Assembly: GCA_024275695.1 (NCBI GenBank)
Contig: JAJRYP010000009.1
Location: 1-16,131 of the forward strand
Direction of reading: 5' to 3'
From: Patescibacteria group bacterium
GTDB lineage: Bacteria > Patescibacteriota > Gracilibacteria > UBA1369 > PNNO01
Length of the DNA stretch: 16,131 nt
The position numbers were made by a program, and so were the translations under genes. Below, in pieces: positions 5,761 to 13,493 of this stretch (position 1 is the stretch's first letter; each line of letters begins with the position of its first letter). Under the pieces are notes generated by a model. That model ran no database searches, had not been told where the DNA came from, and was given only the letters and a program-made list of their open reading frames with translations.

Positions 5761-5815
5761 TGGAGCGGAAGGAAGGGTCTCCCCTTCAATGCAGGCAGCT
5801 TGCATTCACTTCCGC
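5761..5815 (-). ncRNA. 55-nt glycine-acceptor tRNA-like mini RNA
   Basis: On the minus strand GCGGAAG (5815-5809) pairs perfectly with CTTCCGC (5771-5765) and is followed by TCCA. This acceptor, U73 and CCA are the same as in common bacterial tRNA-Gly genes. Inside are only two hairpins: AATGCA/TGCATT with the 7-nt loop AGCTGCC, and GAAGGG/CCCTTC capped by a GAGA tetraloop. There is no D arm and no TTC-type T loop. The CCA is immediately followed by the 5' end of the next tRNA-like gene, as in tandem tRNA operons. A strong promoter starts about 6 nt upstream. Every base of the unit is therefore accounted for by three helices. Its function is unknown; it could be a shrunken tRNA-Gly or a processing/leader element. 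Confidence 0.5.
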
Positions 5816-5827
5816 AAAACTGCGAAA

Positions 5828-5855
5828 ATTATATACGCATTTACCTGTAAGTCAA
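5828..5855 (-). promoter_or_regulatory. strong promoter of the tRNA-like operon
   Basis: On the minus strand TTGACT (5850-5855), 16 bp, perfect TATAAT (5828-5833). The predicted start near 5821 lies about 6 nt before the mini RNA, a spacing typical of stable-RNA genes. Confidence 0.75.
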
Positions 5856-5924
5856 TATTATTTCACGTAGGTTGTGAAATTAGAGATTCGGAATATATAA
5901 AGGCAATAATAAAAATCGACCTAT

Positions 5925-8705
5925 TTAATTTGCAGGCAACGGCTCCGTATCAATTATAATATCTTCCGGCGGGATTTCATCAAGAATCGGCTCCTTTTCC
6001 GGCTCGCCTTTTAATCTTATCTCAATCGAAGATTCCGCCGTATAGCCATAAACATCGGTAATCACGGCGCGAACCGTATGAACGGATCCCGGTTTTAAAA
6101 ATTGCGACAACCTAAGCGTTCCGGTGTATGGAGATTCTCTTACTACGTTCTGCAAAGTTCCGTCAAGATAGAATGTTACGTTTTCAATATCAAAATCCGA
6201 CTTTACTTTAACGCTGACAGGAAGGTTTCCGGAATCAACCTTGCTGTAATTGCTTGGATCTGTAATTTTTATCGATCTCGAAGAATCGAAATGCTCTTTT
6301 GTACAAAGAGGACTTGTTTCCGTAGGTGCCGCTCCAAGAACCCCGCCTTCTTCTTCCGCCATCTTTTGGGCCCAAAGCTGCACTCCGATCTCCCATTCCG
6401 GATAAGCTGCGGGATTAATACTGTGATGCTCCTGGAAGGTTTTTTCTTCAACATGGTCGGGAGGACAATATTCGTTTGCCAAAAGCCCGTTTCTATTATC
6501 GATTTTTGCGGTTGTTATATTTTTATTCGCACTCGTCATATCACTAAAACTGGCAAAAATTTCGCTTCTCCTTGCTTGATCGGGACTAAGGCTTTCATCG
6601 GAACTTACCGTTCTTGTCTGAATTCCCGGAGGCACCGGGAAATCCGCATATTGATAACCTTTAACATTATGCGCCTCCGTCATATATTGTTTGAAAATCG
6701 GTGCCGCACCTTCATAACCGTTCGCGTGCGCCGCAAGATTTCCGCTTTTGCTGTCATCGCTGTTGCCGGCCCAAACGCCCGTAGTCAAGTACGTTGTATA
6801 ACCCATTGTCAATAAATTACTCGGTATATTAATATTTCCGACTTTTTTATTTGAAGTACCTGTTTTTGCCGCGTTTACTTGCCCGGTTACGGTCATGGCG
6901 GGTCCGAGTCTCACATTGGTATCGGATAAAATACTTGTAATCAAATACGCTATTTGAGGATCCAAAACTTCTTCACCTTGCCTGTTTTCATCCAATTCTT
7001 CAAGTACGTCTCCTTGCGCGTTTGTAACTTTCATAATTGCCACCGGTTCCATTCTCGTTCCGCCGTTTGCAAATACTCCAAACGCGGAGGTGTGATCTAA
7101 AAGCCGTATTTCCGCGCTACCCAACGCAAGTGACCAACCGTAATCACGATCTCTTGTTAGGAAATTAATTCCCATTCTTTCCGCCAAATCCAAAATCGGT
7201 TCTTGCTCTCCCGCCAAATAATATGCTTTTAATGCCGGAATATTTCGAGACTGAGCAAGCGCCGCTCGAATACTCATCGGCCCTCGGAATGCCCCATCGT
7301 AATTATTCGGATATTTAGATCCGAACTTTGTTCTAACGTCATACAAAGTTGTAGCCGGTGAATATCTGTTATAAAAAGCCATCGCATAAACATACGGCTT
7401 AAAGGAAGATCCGGGCTGCCTGTAACTTGTTGCTATATTTACATTTCCATCTATTTCTTCATCATAATAATCTTTTGAACCGACCATCGCCACAATTTCA
7501 CCCGTTTTATGATCAATGGAAACCAGCGATGCGTTTGTCGCGTTAAATCTCGCATTTGCGGCAACACCGTCTTCAACCGCTTTTTCCGCAATTTTTTGAA
7601 GTTCCGGATCCAAAGTTGTATAAACCTGCAAACCTCCTTTTTCAACAACATCTTTCCCGTATTTTTCTTCCAATTGTTCAATAACGTAGAATACAAAATG
7701 AGGAGCATTGATTCTTGCTATATGCTCGTTAAACTCAATTGACTGCATTTTCGCCCACGCGGCATCTTTATCTTCTTTCGTAATATAACCATCATCGTAC
7801 ATCTTTTTTAAAATAAGATCGGCGCGACCTTTAATATAAAATCCGCAATTATCATTAATCCGGATTCCTTTCCCGATAAGACCCATTTTATAATCGATAT
7901 TTCTTTCAAGTTGATCTGCATTGCAAATACCCTGTTTTTCAAGTTGTTCAACGGGTGTAATTAATTCAACATTTCGATTTGAACCGTAAGGATTGTAGTA
8001 ACTTGGCGCTTTTGGAAGCGCCGCTAAAATCGCGCTTTCAGCCGGATCGAGTTCGCCGGCATTTTTGCCAAAATAAATTTCAGCGGCTTTTTGAATGCCG
8101 TAAGCCGTATTCCCGTAAGGGATTTTGTTTAAATAAAGCTCGAGTATCGTTTTTTTATCGTAAGCTTGTTCCAGACGAACCGCAAGAATAAGCTCCTTTA
8201 TCTTTCTCGTATAACTGCGCTCGGAAGTTAGAAAAGCGTTTTTTACATATTGCTGCGTGATCGTTGATCCCCCGCGCGGAGTCCCTATGCCGAATACTTC
8301 GTACATACCGGCTTTAACAATTCCGGGCAGATCAAAACCTTTATGATACCAAAAATCTCCATCTTCAATAGCTACCGTTGCATTAATTAAGTCTTCCGAA
8401 ATATCATCATACGACACAAATTTTCTGTTTTCATCACCATGTTTTACATAAAGGACATTTCCATCACGATCGTAAATTGTTGTTGATTGAGCAACACTCA
8501 GCTTATCGATATCGTGTACGTCGGGAAGTCCGATGCTAAGAATAGCGATAAAGACGGTCAGAATAATTATCCCGGCCAAAAACAACCCCACAAATCCAAA
8601 AACAATATAGAGCAAAATTTTCTTTGCCGAGGTTGGCTGCCTTGACGCGGAAAGCCGCTGCCTTCTTGCAAGCACAGCTTTAATTTTTCGTGATATTTCG
8701 TTCAT
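5925..8705 (-). CDS. class A penicillin-binding protein (PBP1A-like) with C-terminal Ig-like domain
   Basis: Bifunctional peptidoglycan synthase: polymerises lipid II and cross-links stem peptides outside the membrane. Of 926 aa, residues 1-29 are basic and cytoplasmic, and one membrane helix covers about 30-58. The GT51 domain (about 70-240) shows E114 in EDGDFWYHKGFD, GGSTITQQ (145-152), and E171 in KIKELILAVRLE. The transpeptidase domain (about 390-680) has all three motifs: S433-S-F-K436, S486-R-N488 and K614-T-G616. After a linker with scattered Cys, residues about 812-897 look like an Ig-like fold (SIKITDPSNYSKVDSG, then alternating strands), followed by an acidic Pro-rich tail. The length is typical for a class A PBP with a C-terminal extension. 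It stands alone on the minus strand without a Shine-Dalgarno site, and its leader holds repeat copy 2. The Ig-like domain may bind the wall or a partner (inference). Confidence 0.93.
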   Translation of the reverse strand: MNEISRKIKAVLARRQRLSASRQPTSAKKILLYIVFGFVGLFLAGIIILTVFIAILSIGLPDVHDIDKLSVAQSTTIYDRDGNVLYVKHGDENRKFVSYDDISEDLINATVAIEDGDFWYHKGFDLPGIVKAGMYEVFGIGTPRGGSTITQQYVKNAFLTSERSYTRKIKELILAVRLEQAYDKKTILELYLNKIPYGNTAYGIQKAAEIYFGKNAGELDPAESAILAALPKAPSYYNPYGSNRNVELITPVEQLEKQGICNADQLERNIDYKMGLIGKGIRINDNCGFYIKGRADLILKKMYDDGYITKEDKDAAWAKMQSIEFNEHIARINAPHFVFYVIEQLEEKYGKDVVEKGGLQVYTTLDPELQKIAEKAVEDGVAANARFNATNASLVSIDHKTGEIVAMVGSKDYYDEEIDGNVNIATSYRQPGSSFKPYVYAMAFYNRYSPATTLYDVRTKFGSKYPNNYDGAFRGPMSIRAALAQSRNIPALKAYYLAGEQEPILDLAERMGINFLTRDRDYGWSLALGSAEIRLLDHTSAFGVFANGGTRMEPVAIMKVTNAQGDVLEELDENRQGEEVLDPQIAYLITSILSDTNVRLGPAMTVTGQVNAAKTGTSNKKVGNINIPSNLLTMGYTTYLTTGVWAGNSDDSKSGNLAAHANGYEGAAPIFKQYMTEAHNVKGYQYADFPVPPGIQTRTVSSDESLSPDQARRSEIFASFSDMTSANKNITTAKIDNRNGLLANEYCPPDHVEEKTFQEHHSINPAAYPEWEIGVQLWAQKMAEEEGGVLGAAPTETSPLCTKEHFDSSRSIKITDPSNYSKVDSGNLPVSVKVKSDFDIENVTFYLDGTLQNVVRESPYTGTLRLSQFLKPGSVHTVRAVITDVYGYTAESSIEIRLKGEPEKEPILDEIPPEDIIIDTEPLPAN

Positions 8706-8725
8706 GATATTTTAATTTATCAATT

Positions 8726-8797
8726 AGAGACGAGCGTAAAGCGAGTCTCTCGCAAGCGAAAACTTATCGCGAGCGTAATGTGAGCGGAGCGAACTCC
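8726..8797. repeat. 72-bp dispersed repeat, copy 2 (inverted)
   Basis: The reverse complement matches copy 1 (810-881) at 65 of 72 positions, with no gaps. It lies in the leader of the PBP gene, 20 bp before the start codon. Relative to the downstream gene it has the opposite orientation to copy 1. It keeps the UUCG-type hairpin at its outer end. The identity drops sharply at both edges, so the unit length is well defined. Confidence 0.85.
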
Positions 8798-8818
8798 TTA
8801 CCGAAAAAATGCCATCTT

Positions 8819-8847
8819 AGTGTATACGAAAAGCACTCAAGAGGCAA
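8819..8847 (-). promoter_or_regulatory. possible promoter of the PBP gene
   Basis: On the minus strand TTGCCT (8842-8847), 17 bp, TACACT (8819-8824). It is weak but correctly spaced and would place repeat copy 2 in the leader, as at efp. Confidence 0.35.
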
Positions 8848-8868
8848 TAGCGGGCGGGGTCTTAACAC

Positions 8869-9477
8869 TTATTCTTGAGCTTGCTGCTCCCGGGCTTGCT
8901 CGCACCAGTCTCCGCATATTGGAAGCTTTGTTGAACGCTGTTCTCCATCAACCGCTATTGTAACAACGGCCTCTCTTGGAATTACATCACGAGGAATGCC
9001 TTCTATTTCTTCACTTGTAACTACATGGCTTCCTTTTGAAAAAGTATAAGGTTTGGGATTTGTTGTTTGCATTTGTCCGTCAATTTTATAAACAAATTGC
9101 ATACTTCCCCGCATACTTTCAATAGGCTGACCCGAAGGTAAATTTTGAGGCAACATATACATAATGCTGAAAGCGTTGTAATTAAGATCCGCGGCGGCGC
9201 TAAGAAAGGCAAACGGATAAGTTGGCGCATCTTCCGGAACCGTATCGGGAATACCGCCGTCCAGCTCCGAATTGTCGATGTTGTTTTGTCGATTGTCGCA
9301 CCCGACGGCATGGCCCCCCAAAATCATTGTTGCCGCAACCGCTATTGGCGCACCAACTTTTTTAACAAATCTCATTAGTTTTCCTTGCTCTTGCTGCAAA
9401 TTTTGGCTTTCCGGAGCAGCTCCTTCAACTATTTCCGTAATCTCGTCATCTCCTAATTGTCGCCCTTTTTCATCCAT
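8869..9477 (-). CDS. hypothetical membrane-anchored or lipoprotein-like protein
   Basis: No family recognised. The 202 aa begin with an acidic 34-residue segment. A basic stretch (MRFVKK, 35-40) follows, then a hydrophobic stretch (41-59) ending in HAVGC (C60), and a mostly polar region of short strands. The sequence from Met35 would by itself look like a lipoprotein signal peptide with its Cys at C60. The long start is nevertheless favoured: a promoter at 9506-9534 predicts transcription from about 9499, just before the ATG at 9477. With the long start the protein is more likely an N-in membrane protein with an outside C-terminal part. C188 and C192 (PICGDWCEQ) near the C-terminus could form a disulfide. 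A Gln/Glu-rich tail ends the protein. It lies upstream of the PBP gene on the same strand, 163 bp away, so co-transcription is possible. Confidence 0.7.
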   Translation of the reverse strand: MDEKGRQLGDDEITEIVEGAAPESQNLQQEQGKLMRFVKKVGAPIAVAATMILGGHAVGCDNRQNNIDNSELDGGIPDTVPEDAPTYPFAFLSAAADLNYNAFSIMYMLPQNLPSGQPIESMRGSMQFVYKIDGQMQTTNPKPYTFSKGSHVVTSEEIEGIPRDVIPREAVVTIAVDGEQRSTKLPICGDWCEQAREQQAQE

Positions 9478-9505
9478 AAGTTTATAAACATTTACGGTAT
9501 GTTAA

Positions 9506-9534
9506 ATTATTTACTCCTATTGTCGAAAAGTCAA
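9506..9534 (-). promoter_or_regulatory. promoter of the 8869-9477 gene
   Basis: On the minus strand TTGACT (9529-9534), 17 bp, AATAAT (9506-9511). Predicted start about 9499, leaving a ~22-nt leader without a Shine-Dalgarno site. Confidence 0.6.
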
Positions 9535-9590
9535 GCGATTTTGCTGAAAAAAGCCAAAACAATGAAGATGGACATTTGATTTTTTTATAA

Positions 9591-9621
9591 AAATTTTAGG
9601 TGGTCCGACCACTTAAAATTT
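9591..9621. promoter_or_regulatory. 31-bp near-perfect inverted repeat between divergent promoters
   Basis: Arms 9591-9605 and 9607-9621 are 15 bp each with a 1-bp centre; GTGGTC-C-GACCAC is the core, extended by TTTTA/TAAAA. One mismatch (a G-U pair in RNA). It sits between the minus-strand promoter at 9506-9534 and the plus-strand promoter at 9667-9694, so an operator for a dimeric regulator is plausible. T-rich flanks also allow a bidirectional terminator. No regulator gene is adjacent. Confidence 0.5.
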
Positions 9622-9666
9622 AAAAAACAAATGCGCGTAAATTTTTGAAGTTCATGTAAACACGGG

Positions 9667-9694
9667 TTGATTTATTCCAAAAAGTACGTATAAT
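9667..9694 (+). promoter_or_regulatory. promoter upstream of the GC-rich lipoprotein gene
   Basis: TTGATT (9667-9672), 16 bp, perfect TATAAT (9689-9694). Start about 9700, giving a leader of roughly 250 nt before the ATG at 9954. Confidence 0.6.
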
Positions 9695-9699
9695 ACACA

Positions 9700-9953
9700 T
9701 CTGCAACTCCAATTTTTGGAGCGTTCATTAACAGACAAATTGCCGGCAAAGTGTTAAAAACCACTGTGTTCCTATATAAGACGCGACGTCTTTACCACGC
9801 AATGCATGGTGGAATTAATACTTTACTAAATTAGAGGGAGTGTGTGAATCTTCGCATGGATACCTCTCCGGGTATCTAGGTTGACTTATTACCCCGCTTT
9901 GCCCTTGATTAGGCCGGGGAAACGGTCTTCTTGGGACTTTGGAGGAAACATTC
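9700..9953 (+). other. long hairpin-rich leader with no gene
   Basis: This gap carries several hairpins: CTCCAA/TTGGAG (about 9707-9721), TTGCCGGCAA, AAGACG-CGA-CGTCTT (9778-9792), GATACC/GGTATC (about 9858-9875) and CCCCG/CGGGG (about 9892-9920). It ends in a consensus Shine-Dalgarno site (GGAGG 9941-9945). Base composition changes from AT-rich to GC-rich at roughly 9830. I recognise no known riboswitch and no T run typical of an attenuator. Very short frames occur (for example ATG at 9859), but none is convincing. Confidence 0.4.
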
Positions 9954-10667
9954 ATGAAGTTCGCTCTGATGCTAGCGCTGACGATTCTCTCTCTCGCCTT
10001 CTTTACTGCCTGCCAGGAGGAAAAAAAGCAGGAAGGCCCCTGTGAGTGTTTGGTGAAAGTGGTTGAACCGGGCAAGTTCCGACTCAGCTATCCATGCGCT
10101 CCCGACCCGAACGATGTTTGGGCCGGCTGCCTGTTTGCGGTGGCCCCGGATGGAGAATTCGTGCACCTCCACACCGGCGAGATGATCCTCACGGACATCA
10201 AAGGGGTCCTTTTGAACGGTGAAGCACGCGTAAACACCGAACATGCCTACTACGAACTGGCAAATCTGCGGCACATGCTTGTGCCTGAAAAAGTCGTGCA
10301 GTTTCGGGTGGAGCCAAATCTTCTCGTCATTTATTCGGAGAGGGGGGCAACCGACGTAATGACGTGCGAAGAGGACGCTTCAAACCCGGGCTGTGTAAGC
10401 GACTTTATCACGGTTCAAGAAGGCGTGAAGGTGGCGATTCGTGATAACGGCGTAGTATTCTGCGTCGACGACGGGATAGGAGATGCCACCGGCATTCCCT
10501 CCGGGGATGCCTCGAGCTTCCTTCCCGACGACTATCCGGATTGCAACGAAAAGGGCGGCGACGGTGGCTGCAACATTTCCTCCTCCCCCTCGGCAGATGT
10601 GGCTTTGATCCCGCTCTTCTGCATTCTCATGGTCTTTTGGATCCGACGGCGACGGGCTTCTTCATAA
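9954..10667 (+). CDS. GC-rich secreted lipoprotein with MYXO-CTERM-like C-terminal anchor
   Basis: No family recognised for the body. The 237 aa start with a lipoprotein signal peptide (MKFALMLALTILSLAFFTAC, Cys20). A Cys-rich outside region follows (C30, C32, C48, C59, C138, C147, C170, C197). The tail is GGDGGC (201-206, C206), a hydrophobic helix (about 215-230) and RRRR. Gly-Gly-Cys, then helix, then Arg cluster is the arrangement of MYXO-CTERM-type sorting tails known from Myxococcota; having it with an N-terminal lipobox is unusual. The start at 9954 is fixed by GGAGG 8 nt upstream; an in-frame TTG at 9939 lies before that site. Codons favour G/C in third position, unlike all neighbours, and the only consensus Shine-Dalgarno spacing in the window is here. 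I infer recent acquisition, or a chimeric assembly. A terminator follows. Confidence 0.75.
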   Translation: MKFALMLALTILSLAFFTACQEEKKQEGPCECLVKVVEPGKFRLSYPCAPDPNDVWAGCLFAVAPDGEFVHLHTGEMILTDIKGVLLNGEARVNTEHAYYELANLRHMLVPEKVVQFRVEPNLLVIYSERGATDVMTCEEDASNPGCVSDFITVQEGVKVAIRDNGVVFCVDDGIGDATGIPSGDASSFLPDDYPDCNEKGGDGGCNISSSPSADVALIPLFCILMVFWIRRRRASS

Positions 10668-10689
10668 GGAGCACCAAAGCGGTCGTTCG

Positions 10690-10730
10690 CCCTCGAGATA
10701 GGATAAGCGTGGTATTCTCGAGGGTTTCTC
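10690..10730 (+). terminator. terminator after the GC-rich lipoprotein gene
   Basis: CCCTCGAGA (10690-10698) pairs with TCTCGAGGG (10716-10724), 17-nt loop, followed by TTTCTCT. A moderate intrinsic terminator. Confidence 0.55.
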
Positions 10731-10746
10731 TAATCTCAATTTAGGA

Positions 10747-10774
10747 TTGACTTTCCGCCTGTTTGTCGTATAAT
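10747..10774 (+). promoter_or_regulatory. promoter of the 85-aa gene
   Basis: TTGACT (10747-10752), 16 bp, perfect TATAAT (10769-10774). Start about 10781, only ~17 nt before the ATG. Confidence 0.7.
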
Positions 10775-10797
10775 AAGCCCTTGCTTAATCAAAACAA

Positions 10798-11055
10798 ATG
10801 AAAGCCAGAATAGCAAAACCGGGCGAAGAACTGCCGGAGGGCTACTCAAGAGTTGTCGTGGGAGCAGTAAAAGAAAGAATGAATTTTAGAGTTCTTGATA
10901 CAAGTCGAAGCGGCAACGGAACCGATGTGTGGATTACTTTTTCAGACGAAGCGGCCGATGAATTACTTAAAGAGGTGAACGCAACTAAAGATCTTATAGA
11001 AAAGACATTGTTTGTTAAATTTCCCGACGGAGTGGATCCACTTCCGGAGATGTAA
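10798..11055 (+). CDS. small hypothetical protein (85 aa)
   Basis: No family recognised. A soluble 85-aa protein without signal or membrane segment. The first half reads as beta strands (YSRVVVGAVKERMNFRVLD, 19-37, then DVWITFS, 43-49), and the middle is one amphipathic helix (EAADELLKEVNATKDLIEKTL, 51-71, shown in part). It ends in a Pro-rich DGVDPLPEM. Support for it being real: a near-consensus promoter with a start just ahead of the ATG, and codon use like its AT-rich neighbours. It lacks a Shine-Dalgarno site, like most genes here. It converges on pheT with only 10 bp between the stop codons. Confidence 0.65.
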   Translation: MKARIAKPGEELPEGYSRVVVGAVKERMNFRVLDTSRSGNGTDVWITFSDEAADELLKEVNATKDLIEKTLFVKFPDGVDPLPEM

Positions 11056-11065
11056 CTTTAAGAAC

Positions 11066-13483
11066 TTACGTCCCTCGAACAACTCCGCCCAGATTCTTTA
11101 AATTAGCAAAAATCTTCTTTTGAACTTTTGCCATTTCTTCGTCGGTCAAGGTTCTATCTTCCGCCTGCAACAGTACCCTGAACGCAAGAGCTTTTTTGTC
11201 TTGCTCAATGTTTTCGCCTTGATAAATATCAAATAATTTTATTTTTCTTATTAGCTTCTCATTTGCCCGAAGGATTGCTTTTTCAACTTCTTTAACTGTC
11301 TTTTTTCGGTCAACCAAAACCGAGATATCTATATCTAATCCCGGAAATTTCGGAATCGGCTTATACTTTATTGTCGGCTCTTCAAATGCACTTAGTTTTG
11401 TGAAATTCAATTCAAACATAGCCGCTTTCGCATCAATGTCATAGTTTTTCAGCACAACCGGATGTACTTCAAAAATTCTCCCGATCTCTTCATCGCCCAC
11501 TACAACGCGTGCCGTACGCGAAGGATGAACGTAAGGAGGCTCATCTTTCGGGTTTAAAAGTTCCACCTCTCTTTTTAAAAACTTATTTAAAAATTGCATA
11601 CAAATTGCTTTTGCTTCATAAAAAGCTTCTATTTTTGCTTTTTGCGGAAAAACAACGGATCCGCAAATCCATTTATCTTCCGTTGGGAAATATGTACCTG
11701 TTTCCAAGAAAGTTCGTCCAACTTCAAAGATTTGCAAATTATCCATGAATCGTAGATTCTCACTAATCGCTTTCAACAAATTTGGTACCAGTGAAACCCT
11801 TAAATGTGTCTGATCATTTGATAAAGGATTCTCAATCTGCAAATGCTTATCTTGCAACTTTGAAGCTGCCGGCAGAGCGTTACTCATAATATCTTCTCCA
11901 TAAAAAGTATAAGTGTAAACTTCGCTAAGTCCCATTCCGGCCAAAATCATACGAGCCTTATGCTTAAGCGTTCTTTGCTTGTTTCGTCTCGGAACTTTAA
12001 TTGGCAAATCCGGAACCTCCGCCGGAATATTTTCGTATCCGTACATACGCGCAATTTCTTCGACAAGATCGTCTTCGATATCAACATCTTTTGTTGCGCG
12101 AAAAGTCGGGACCGTAACTTCAAGGATATCATCAGATTTTTTTGCGACTTCAAATTCAAGGCCGGTTAAAATACCGGCGCACTTTTTTTGACTAATCGGA
12201 ACACCGATTTTTGACGAAACTTTCTTTACCGAAAGTTCTATTTTTGGCTTTGTTATCTTTATTTTTTTAACATCGGCTATTGGGCCCGCGATCCGCGCAT
12301 CCGGACATAATTTTAGAATTAATTCGCATGTTCTTTTGAGGGCCGTTTCAGCCAAGGCCGGATCCAGACTTTTTTCAAAACGCTGAACCGCCTCCGTTCT
12401 AAGACCTAAACGAGCCGATGTTGTTCGTACATTTTGAGGATTAAAATTTGCCGATTCAATTATAATTTCCGTTGTCCCGTCGTTGATTTCCGAATTTTCG
12501 CCCCCCATAACACCGGCAATGGCAACCGGCTTTTCATGGTCGGCTATAACGAGCATATCCGTATCCAGTTTTCGTTTTTGATCATCGAGAGTTGTTATTG
12601 TTTCATCTTTTTTCGCACGCCTGACAACAATTCCTTTTTTAATGAAATTTTTATCAAAAGCATGGAGAGGTTGACCAAGTTCGGCCATCACATAATTGGT
12701 CACATCCACAATATTTGAAACGGGGCGATACCCCACAGCCACAAGCCTGTCTTTTAGCCACTGCGGAGAATCTTCAATTTTAATATTTTTAATAATGACA
12801 CCGCAATACCTGGGACATAAATCATAATCCCGGATTTCGATATCGGGCGACTCACCCTTTGAAGGGAATTCAACGTCGAGATTGAGCTTCTTTAAAGGCT
12901 TTCCGATGATTGCCGCAATCTCGCGAGCCATACCATAATGCCCCCATAAATCGGGACGGTGAGTAAGCGATTTGTTGTCTACTTCAAAAACCGTGTCATC
13001 TCTCAAGAACACTTTTGAAAGCGGCATTCCTTCTTTCACATCCAATCCTTTCAGATCATAAATTCCATGCTCTTTACTTTCCAGGCCAATTTCTTCACCG
13101 GCGCAAAGCATCCCCTCACTTAAAACGGAGCGCACTTTTGTTGGCTTTAATTCAACAGGATCTCCTTCTCCGTGCCATTTCACCATTGCGCCCGAAAGAG
13201 CTACCGGCGCGTACATACCTTCATATATATTTGAAGCTCCGCATACAATTTGAAGAGTTTTCCCGCCCCCGACTTCCGTTTCCGTAACCTGCAACTTATC
13301 TGCATCCGGATGCGGTTTTATAACCTTGATTTTCCCTACAACCATGTTATCAAATTGACCCGCAAGATCTTCCACTCCTTCAATTTCCGCTGTTCGGGTA
13401 GTCACGAGATCCGCAAGTTTTTGCGGCTCCATTTTAGAATCCAAATCTACGAAGTCTTTAATCCAATTAAGCGAAATTTTCAT
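11066..13483 (-). CDS. pheT: phenylalanine-tRNA ligase beta subunit
   Basis: Beta subunit of the alpha2-beta2 synthetase that charges tRNA-Phe; it carries tRNA binding and editing. At 805 aa it has the full bacterial length. Domains in order: MKISLNWIKDFVDL start; tRNA-binding OB fold (about 40-150, with VVGKIKVIKPHPDADKLQ); B3/B4 editing domain (about 205-380, including DVTNYVMAELGQPLHAFD); B5 domain (about 405-480); catalytic-core-like region (about 490-690); and C-terminal FDX-ACB anticodon-binding domain (about 712-804, starting YKPIPKFPGLDIDISV). No break or missing domain is seen. It is the last gene of a three-gene operon, starting 10 bp after the thioredoxin-like lipoprotein gene. No Shine-Dalgarno site. 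Confidence 0.97.
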   Translation of the reverse strand: MKISLNWIKDFVDLDSKMEPQKLADLVTTRTAEIEGVEDLAGQFDNMVVGKIKVIKPHPDADKLQVTETEVGGGKTLQIVCGASNIYEGMYAPVALSGAMVKWHGEGDPVELKPTKVRSVLSEGMLCAGEEIGLESKEHGIYDLKGLDVKEGMPLSKVFLRDDTVFEVDNKSLTHRPDLWGHYGMAREIAAIIGKPLKKLNLDVEFPSKGESPDIEIRDYDLCPRYCGVIIKNIKIEDSPQWLKDRLVAVGYRPVSNIVDVTNYVMAELGQPLHAFDKNFIKKGIVVRRAKKDETITTLDDQKRKLDTDMLVIADHEKPVAIAGVMGGENSEINDGTTEIIIESANFNPQNVRTTSARLGLRTEAVQRFEKSLDPALAETALKRTCELILKLCPDARIAGPIADVKKIKITKPKIELSVKKVSSKIGVPISQKKCAGILTGLEFEVAKKSDDILEVTVPTFRATKDVDIEDDLVEEIARMYGYENIPAEVPDLPIKVPRRNKQRTLKHKARMILAGMGLSEVYTYTFYGEDIMSNALPAASKLQDKHLQIENPLSNDQTHLRVSLVPNLLKAISENLRFMDNLQIFEVGRTFLETGTYFPTEDKWICGSVVFPQKAKIEAFYEAKAICMQFLNKFLKREVELLNPKDEPPYVHPSRTARVVVGDEEIGRIFEVHPVVLKNYDIDAKAAMFELNFTKLSAFEEPTIKYKPIPKFPGLDIDISVLVDRKKTVKEVEKAILRANEKLIRKIKLFDIYQGENIEQDKKALAFRVLLQAEDRTLTDEEMAKVQKKIFANLKNLGGVVRGT

Positions 13484-13493
13484 GATTGATTAT

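Noticed and set aside
5625..5870. An 81-aa plus-strand reading frame
   Set aside because: It runs antisense across the tRNA-like gene, the mini RNA and their promoter, and has no likeness to a protein.
6102..6815. A 237-aa plus-strand reading frame
   Set aside because: Entirely opposite the PBP gene, which has all its catalytic motifs; Cys/Arg-rich shadow translation.
9856..9894. A leader peptide upstream of the lipoprotein gene
   Set aside because: Only very short frames with weak start signals; nothing resembles a known attenuation peptide.
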